NCBI GenBank assembly: GCA_037130535.1
Contig: JBAXSU010000115.1
Coordinates: 1-11,113, forward strand
Length of the DNA: 11,113 bases
DNA from: VFMC01 sp037130535
Lineage (GTDB): Bacteria; Actinomycetota; Acidimicrobiia; Acidimicrobiales; Ilumatobacteraceae
Direction of reading: 5' to 3'
The notes under the pieces: generated by a model
Seen by the model: the letters and a program-made list of their open reading frames with translations, nothing else
The model's database searches: none
Told to the model about the DNA's origin: nothing
In this document: positions 6,663 to 11,113 of the stretch, piece after piece
Layout: the number at the start of each line of letters is the position of its first letter
Numbering within the stretch: the stretch's first letter is position 1
Made by a program: the position numbers and the translations under genes

Positions 6663-7851
6663 CGTTGCTACCCGCCTTGCGGTTGGCCCGCGCCGCGCGA
6701 CGCGACGGATGCCTCGCCTCACGCGGATCGATGACGGCAGTGAGCTGGCTGTCGACCACCTCGTAGCGCGTGCCCACGGCACCCACCACCGCCTGCAGCA
6801 TCGCGGCGGCAGGCAGGGCAAGTAGTGCCCCCACCGGACCCATCGCTGCACCACCGGCGAGCGCTGCGCCGAACGCGACAGCAGGGTGCATCTCCATCGT
6901 GCGGGCGGTGATACGCGGGGCGAAGATGTAGTTCTCGACCTGCTGGTACACCACGATGGCGATGCCGACCACCAGTGCTTTCACCGGCGAATCGATGAGC
7001 GTGATCACAACGGGCAGCAAGCCGGCCAGATAGGTGCCCACCACCGGTAGGAACTGACTGATCAGGCCCACCCAGATGGCGAGGGCCACGGGTGCTGCGG
7101 TGCCCACCGCCTGGAACACCACCCAGTGGAACACTGTCGACAGGCCGGCGAGCAGTGCCCGCGAATAGAGGTAGCCGCCGGTCTTGTCGATGGCGAGGTT
7201 CCAACCGATCAGCACCGTGCGCTGCCGCTCGGCCCGCAGGCGGCTACAGATGGCTCGCCGCAGGCGCGGACCGTCGGCCACGAGATAGAAGGTGAACAGA
7301 AGCACCGACAGAACCTGCAGCAGCACACCCAGCGCGGTGAGCGACAACTGCAGTGCCCGGTCGCCCTGGTTGCGGATGAACAACTGCACCGCGCCATCGG
7401 GCCGGTTGATCTCGTCGATCACGTCGGCGGGGTTGATGTTCGAACCGAACAGGTCGTTGATGAAGTTCACCGAGCGGATGACGTAGCGCTCGAGGTTCGA
7501 GAGCAATTCGGCGATCTGCCCCGCGACCAGCGTGCCCATCGCCGACAGGAACACAATGAGCGCAATGAGTACGCCCCCGAGGATGACAGCCGTGGCCGTG
7601 CCGCGACGCCAGCCTCGTGCTGCCAACCGGTTCACCCCGGGCTCGACCGCGAACGAGAGGAACAGCGACACCACCAGCAGCACCAGCAGGCTGCTGAGCC
7701 GACTGAACAACGACCGTGCGACGAACGTTGCGAGGAAGCCCAACCAGAACACGACGATGGCGGGAACCACCCAGTGCGGCATCCGCGACGACCCGGGACC
7801 GTTGGGCGGCAACTCGGCGCCGGACGGGTTCGGGGCGGGCGCGTCGGTCAT
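6652..7851 (-). CDS. AI-2E family transporter (UPF0118 membrane permease)
   Basis: Polytopic inner-membrane protein of the AI-2E family. Members have been linked to export of autoinducer-2 (TqsA), to sodium/proton exchange and to other solutes, so the substrate here is unknown. The 399 residues begin with a Pro/Gly-rich cytoplasmic tail. Hydrophobic segments lie at about 27-46, 53-70, 86-110, 170-192, 232-275 (likely two), 276-303 and 322-358. The long soluble stretch at about 111-168 between the third and fourth segments is typical of the family. The hallmark YQQVENYIFAPRI is at 302-314. A basic C-terminal tail (about 375-399) would face the cytoplasm. The ATG at 7851 overlaps the glycosylase stop as ATGA, and the gene's end overlaps the asparaginase start by 11 bases. 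A TANNNT box sits 8 bases before the start. Confidence 0.92.
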   Translation of the reverse strand: MTDAPAPNPSGAELPPNGPGSSRMPHWVVPAIVVFWLGFLATFVARSLFSRLSSLLVLLVVSLFLSFAVEPGVNRLAARGWRRGTATAVILGGVLIALIVFLSAMGTLVAGQIAELLSNLERYVIRSVNFINDLFGSNINPADVIDEINRPDGAVQLFIRNQGDRALQLSLTALGVLLQVLSVLLFTFYLVADGPRLRRAICSRLRAERQRTVLIGWNLAIDKTGGYLYSRALLAGLSTVFHWVVFQAVGTAAPVALAIWVGLISQFLPVVGTYLAGLLPVVITLIDSPVKALVVGIAIVVYQQVENYIFAPRITARTMEMHPAVAFGAALAGGAAMGPVGALLALPAAAMLQAVVGAVGTRYEVVDSQLTAVIDPREARHPSRRAARANRKAGSNDAG

Positions 7852-9071
7852 CGATGCCGAGCGTAGTGACCGAGTGCCTGCTGAAGCGGCCAGGCCAGAT
7901 CGCCCCGCGCCGATGCGTCGCGCCCGCCCACCTCGACGGTGTCGAGCTGCAGCCAGTCGGCCATCAGCACCAACTCGGCGGCGAGCGCCCCGGCGACTTC
8001 ATCCACTGCCACGCCGAGTTCAGCGAACGCGCCCGGCACGCGCAGCACGCCCTGCTGCCGATCGGCCTTCAGGTCGACTCGCGCCACCAACTCGTCGCCG
8101 AGCAGGAAGGGCAGCACGTAGTACCCGTACTGCCGCTTGGGTGCCGGCGTATAGATCTCGATGCGGTAGCGGAACCCGAACAGTCGCTCGGTGCGATCGC
8201 GGTTCCACACCACCGGGTCGAACGGGCTGAGCAACGCTCGTGCGTCGATGCGCCGAGGTAGTGCCACGTCGGGGTGCCGGTACGCGGGCTTCTTCCACCC
8301 GTCCACCGCCACCGGCACCAGCCGGCCGTCCTCCACCAGTTCGTCGACCAGCACCCGGCACGGGGTCGACTTCTGACGGTGGTAGTCGGTGAGGTCGTCG
8401 AGGGTGCCCACCCCGTGGTGTCGAGCCGCCAGCACGAGCAGTTCCTTGCGCGCCTCGTCCTCGCTGGGGGTCGGCCGGGCGAGCACGCCTGCGGGAATGA
8501 CGCGCTCGGCGAGGTCGTACATGCGGGCAAAGTCGGTGGGGCGCCGCCAGGCCGAGATGCGGCCCGACCAGAAGAGGTGTTCGAGGGCGACCTTGCCGTC
8601 GTCCCAGTCCCACCACGTCCCCTTCTTGCCCACCCGGGCCTCGAGGTCGCCGGCGGCAATGGGCCCCTCGACGGCCACCCGCTGGTACACCTCGTCGACG
8701 TACCCGGGTCGGCGGTGCTCGAGCTGCATGAGCCGACCCCACTTGTGATCGCGCGCCATCTGCCAGCGGTGGAGGTGATGGTGTTCGGTGGGCACGTGCG
8801 ATGCCTCGTGCACCCAGTACTCGAACAACTCACCTGCTGCAGTGGCGTCGGCGATGAGGGTGCGCGGATGTGGGCCCAACCGGGCGAACAGCGGCAGCTC
8901 CTGACTGCGCACCAGCACGTTCACCGAGTCGATCTGGATGAGGCCCATGTGGTCGAGCGCGCGCCGGAGATGACGGCGATCGACCCGACCGCTGGGGCGA
9001 GGCGAGCCGAATCCCTGAGCACCGAGCGCGAGGCGCCGGGCTTCGTCGAGCGACAGGCGCTGGGTGCGCAC
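7848..9071 (-). CDS. ycaQ: YcaQ/AlkX-type winged-helix DNA glycosylase
   Basis: Member of the HTH_42 (DUF1006) family of DNA glycosylases that excise alkylated bases and unhook interstrand crosslinks; it acts on DNA in the cytoplasm. The 407 residues match the family length of about 400. The catalytic Q-hydrophobic-D motif is seen as QID at 46-48 within DHMGLIQIDSVNV, the form typical of the broad-specificity YcaQ/AlkX branch; the AlkZ branch, found in antibiotic-producing streptomycetes, carries a second Gln. Other family-like stretches are FEYWVHEASH (83-92) and the LSPFDPVVWNRDR region, followed by a YEIYTPAPKRQYGYYVLP-like segment near the C-terminus. The GTG at 9071 is chosen because the family N-terminus starts just there and no ATG lies upstream in frame near it. 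It begins 20 bases after the cyclophilin stop, and its stop overlaps the permease start by 4 bases. Confidence 0.9.
   Translation of the reverse strand: MRTQRLSLDEARRLALGAQGFGSPRPSGRVDRRHLRRALDHMGLIQIDSVNVLVRSQELPLFARLGPHPRTLIADATAAGELFEYWVHEASHVPTEHHHLHRWQMARDHKWGRLMQLEHRRPGYVDEVYQRVAVEGPIAAGDLEARVGKKGTWWDWDDGKVALEHLFWSGRISAWRRPTDFARMYDLAERVIPAGVLARPTPSEDEARKELLVLAARHHGVGTLDDLTDYHRQKSTPCRVLVDELVEDGRLVPVAVDGWKKPAYRHPDVALPRRIDARALLSPFDPVVWNRDRTERLFGFRYRIEIYTPAPKRQYGYYVLPFLLGDELVARVDLKADRQQGVLRVPGAFAELGVAVDEVAGALAAELVLMADWLQLDTVEVGGRDASARGDLAWPLQQALGHYARHR
7860..7865 (-). promoter_or_regulatory. Candidate internal -10 box before the AI-2E permease gene
   Basis: Read on the minus strand, TACGCT fits TANNNT and stands 8 bases before the ATG at 7851, inside the end of the glycosylase gene. 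It could give a leaderless message for permease, asparaginase and hydrolase. The ATGA overlap already offers coupled translation, so this is weaker than the boxes at radA, disA and the cyclophilin gene. Confidence 0.25.
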
Positions 9072-9091
9072 CGATGACGACCCGGGCCGGG

Positions 9092-9646
9092 TCAGTCCTT
9101 CACGGCGATGGTGACCGATTGGATGACCACGTCTTCACGCGGCCGGTCGCTACGGTCGGTGGCCACCTGCTGCATCGCGTCGAGCACGTCGAGGCCCTTC
9201 ACGATCTGTCCGAAGTGGTTGTACTGCGGGGGCAGCTGCACACCACTTTGGCCGCTGATGAGGAAGAACTGGCTGCCGTTGGTGTTGGGCCCGGCGTTGG
9301 CCATGGCAACCGAACCGATCTGGTAGCGCTGGCGCACCGGCTCGTCGGGGAAGCGGTAGCCGGGGCCGCCGCGGCCGGTGCCGGTGGGGTCGCCACCCTG
9401 ACACATGAAGCCGTTGATGATGCGGTGGAAGATGACGCCGTCGTAGTAGTGGTGCGCGGCCAGGAATACGAAGTTGTTCACCGTGATGGGCGCATTGATG
9501 GCATCGAGGTTGATGACGATGGTGCCGAGCGACGTCGTCATCGTGGCTTCGTAGCGCTTCGCTGTGTCGATCCCCATCTCGGGGGCCTCGGAGAACTGCT
9601 GCGTGACCGGGGCGGAACCATCGAGGGGCGGGAAAGGTGTGGACAT
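9092..9646 (-). CDS. Cyclophilin-type peptidyl-prolyl cis-trans isomerase
   Basis: Catalyses cis-trans isomerisation of peptide bonds before proline and helps protein folding. The 184-residue protein lacks a signal peptide or membrane segment, so it is predicted cytoplasmic. Cyclophilin landmarks are FHRIINGFMCQGGD (73-86), with the catalytic Arg R75 and Q83, then GPGYRFPDE (94-102), MANAGPNTNGSQFF (115-128) and NHFGQIVKG (143-151). About 33 residues precede the first beta strand, a longer N-terminal lead than in minimal bacterial cyclophilins. The ATG at 9646 is favoured over in-frame positions further upstream because those would overlap the binding-protein gene and add a Pro/Arg-rich non-family stretch, and because a -10 box stands 7 bases before it. 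It follows the UgpB-like gene by 10 bases. Confidence 0.95.
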   Translation of the reverse strand: MSTPFPPLDGSAPVTQQFSEAPEMGIDTAKRYEATMTTSLGTIVINLDAINAPITVNNFVFLAAHHYYDGVIFHRIINGFMCQGGDPTGTGRGGPGYRFPDEPVRQRYQIGSVAMANAGPNTNGSQFFLISGQSGVQLPPQYNHFGQIVKGLDVLDAMQQVATDRSDRPREDVVIQSVTIAVKD

Positions 9647-9653
9647 GGCTGCG

Positions 9654-9659
9654 AGGCTA
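9654..9659 (-). promoter_or_regulatory. Candidate leaderless -10 box of the cyclophilin gene, overlapping the upstream stop codon
   Basis: Read on the minus strand, TAGCCT fits TANNNT and is followed by exactly 7 bases and then the ATG at 9646. The TAG of the box is the stop codon of the substrate-binding protein gene, the same layout as at radA/disA. No Shine-Dalgarno sequence is seen before this ATG. Confidence 0.45.
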
Positions 9660-11113
9660 TCCGGCCTGACTGGCGGCCTGACGGGCGGAGTAGTCGGCCA
9701 GCAGCGCATCGGACTGGGTGGCCGCCTCGGTGAGGGCCTGCTGCGGATCGCCGCCGTTCAACACGGTGGCCAGCGCGCGAGCCGTGAGTACGCGCACCTC
9801 GCGCTGGGGCCCGAGCAGCGGCCCGACGGCCGTGGGCACGTCGGGGGTCTCGACGAGGCTGGTGTAGGCCACCGCGAACCGGGGGTCGGAGGCGTAGGTG
9901 GTGGCCAACGGCTCGAGGTCGACGGCGTCGGGCCGGATGGGCACGTAGCCGGTGGCCGAGGCCCAGGTGGCCTGCGACTGGGCGCTGATGAGGTAGGCGA
10001 TGTAGTCCCACGCTGCGGCTGCCTGCGCATCGCCCTTGTCGGCGGTGATCCACAACGAGGCGCCACCCACCAGCACGGTGGCGGCGCCGTTGGGGCCGGG
10101 CATGGGCGACACAGACACATCGTCGGCCGCAATGTTCGGGGCGATACCAGCGGCAATGGCGGCGAGCACCGTGCCCAGCGCGGCCGAGGTGCCGATGGTC
10201 ATGGCCCCCGGCTCCTCGGCGTCGGCGAGCTTCAAGAAGGTGTCCTGGCCGCTGACGTTGTCGCCCACGTTGAAGAACCAGCCGTCGGCAACACCCTGCT
10301 GGAGGTAGGCCATCAGGTCGACACCGGTCTGGTTGTCGAACAGCACCTCGGTGGCGGGCGCCGAGCGACCGTTTTCGTTGTTGGCGTAGAACTCGCCCGC
10401 CTTGGCGAACCACTGCTCGACGTACCAGCCGCCGCCGCCGTCGAAGCTGGTGTCGAGCACCAGGCCGTACTTGGCAGCACCCGACTCGACGATCTGCTTC
10501 GAGGCAGCCAGCATCTCGTCGAGCGTGCGCGGCGGCGCCTCGGGGTCGAGGCCAGCGGCCGCAAAGATCTTCTTGTTGTAGAACAGCACCGGGTTGCTGA
10601 CGTTGAAGGGCATGGCCCACTGCACGCCGCCGGTGGAGTAGGCGTTCACCGCCGAGGGCAGCAACACCGAGCGGTCGAACCCGGCCGACTCGGCGCAGGC
10701 CTCGACCGGGATGAACGAGTTGGTGTCGCGGAACGACTGCACTGCGTACTCGGGCGCCTGCACCAGTTCGGGGCGGCTGCCCTGGCCCGACTGCAGGTAC
10801 TTGTCGATGACCTGCTCGTACCCACCCTGGTTCTGCAGGGTGACCTTCACCGCGGACTGGCTGGCGTTGTACTGGTCGGTGAGGGCGGTGAGCTGCTTCT
10901 CGAGTTCGGCGGTCATACCGTGCCAGAAGGTGATCTCGACCGGGCCGTCGGCGGCGGCGAGCGCGTCGGTGGGGCACGGGGGCAGGCTGTCGAGCGGGGT
11001 TGCCTCGGTAGTGGACGGCGCCGCGGTGGTGCCGGGTGCGGCCGTGGTGTCGGTAACCCCGGGGGCAGAGGTATCGCCCGGCGCTGCGGTGGTGGCGGGG
11101 GCCACCGTGGTGT
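9657..11113 (-). CDS. ugpB: UgpB-like ABC transporter substrate-binding protein (5' end missing)
   Basis: Extracellular solute-binding protein (family 1) that captures a substrate, most likely sn-glycerol-3-phosphate or a glycerophosphodiester, for an ABC importer. The frame runs off the window edge, so signal peptide and lipobox are not visible. The visible part opens with about 35 residues rich in Thr, Ala and Pro, the usual linker between a lipidated Cys and the folded domain. It continues with EITFWHGMTAELEKQL, matching the UgpB start of domain I, then NVSNPVLFYNKKIF, then the GGGGWYVEQWFAKAGEFYA segment that resembles the ligand-binding loop of UgpB, then GGASLWITADKG and ATGYVPIRPDAVD, both close to UgpB. 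A GTG at 11105 is internal to the linker, not the start. Permease and ATPase genes are not in the window and may lie upstream. The cyclophilin gene follows after 10 bases. Confidence 0.88.
   Translation of the reverse strand, partial: TTVAPATTAAPGDTSAPGVTDTTAAPGTTAAPSTTEATPLDSLPPCPTDALAAADGPVEITFWHGMTAELEKQLTALTDQYNASQSAVKVTLQNQGGYEQVIDKYLQSGQGSRPELVQAPEYAVQSFRDTNSFIPVEACAESAGFDRSVLLPSAVNAYSTGGVQWAMPFNVSNPVLFYNKKIFAAAGLDPEAPPRTLDEMLAASKQIVESGAAKYGLVLDTSFDGGGGWYVEQWFAKAGEFYANNENGRSAPATEVLFDNQTGVDLMAYLQQGVADGWFFNVGDNVSGQDTFLKLADAEEPGAMTIGTSAALGTVLAAIAAGIAPNIAADDVSVSPMPGPNGAATVLVGGASLWITADKGDAQAAAAWDYIAYLISAQSQATWASATGYVPIRPDAVDLEPLATTYASDPRFAVAYTSLVETPDVPTAVGPLLGPQREVRVLTARALATVLNGGDPQQALTEAATQSDALLADYSARQAASQAG

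Noticed and set aside
9538..10977. Long minus-strand open frame overlapping the binding-protein and cyclophilin genes in another frame
   Set aside because: Its translation is Arg/Gly-rich without domain features, while the alternative frames give clear UgpB-like and cyclophilin sequences.
11103..11105. GTG as the start codon of the binding protein
   Set aside because: It falls within the Thr/Ala/Pro linker and the frame continues to the window edge, so the true start with signal peptide must lie outside.

Overview
The window looks like a chromosomal segment of a high-GC Gram-positive bacterium. The actinobacterial signs are very GC-rich third codon positions, an LppM-type lipoprotein, an adjacent radA-disA pair, and start codons preceded by TANNNT hexamers at leaderless spacing. 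An Acidimicrobiia (Ilumatobacter-like) source is my best guess, but it is an inference from style, not from a marker gene.

Region 1 (1-3239, plus strand) holds an LppM-like membrane-anchored lipoprotein, the recombination ATPase radA and the diadenylate cyclase disA. RadA and DisA are known functional partners: RadA binds DisA and restrains c-di-AMP synthesis. Here disA starts 10 bases after radA and has its own candidate -10 box overlapping the radA stop codon.

Region 2 (3240-4728) is a compositionally different pocket between two convergent conserved blocks. It holds one SAM-dependent methyltransferase gene on the minus strand, with relaxed codon use and an uncertain start. Upstream of it lie about 360 bases with no confident gene, but with a short coding-like frame (possible gene remnant) and an exact 11-11-11 base direct repeat. 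It is the most likely site of recent gene gain or loss in the window.

Region 3 (4729-11113, minus strand) is a tight six-gene series read from right to left: a UgpB-like substrate-binding lipoprotein (5' end outside the window), a cyclophilin prolyl isomerase, a YcaQ/AlkX-type DNA glycosylase, an AI-2E family membrane permease, a type II (Rhizobium-type) L-asparaginase and a metallo-beta-lactamase-fold hydrolase with an acidic insertion. Spacings are 10 and 20 bases for the first two junctions, then overlaps of 4, 11 and 4 bases. The products do not form one pathway; the arrangement looks like a housekeeping operon with internal leaderless promoters.

I saw no tRNA, rRNA, CRISPR array, insertion sequence or phage gene. 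No clearly novel multi-gene system is evident. The observations most worth following are the repeated leaderless-promoter layout, the foreign-looking methyltransferase pocket, and the acidic insertion in the metallo-hydrolase.
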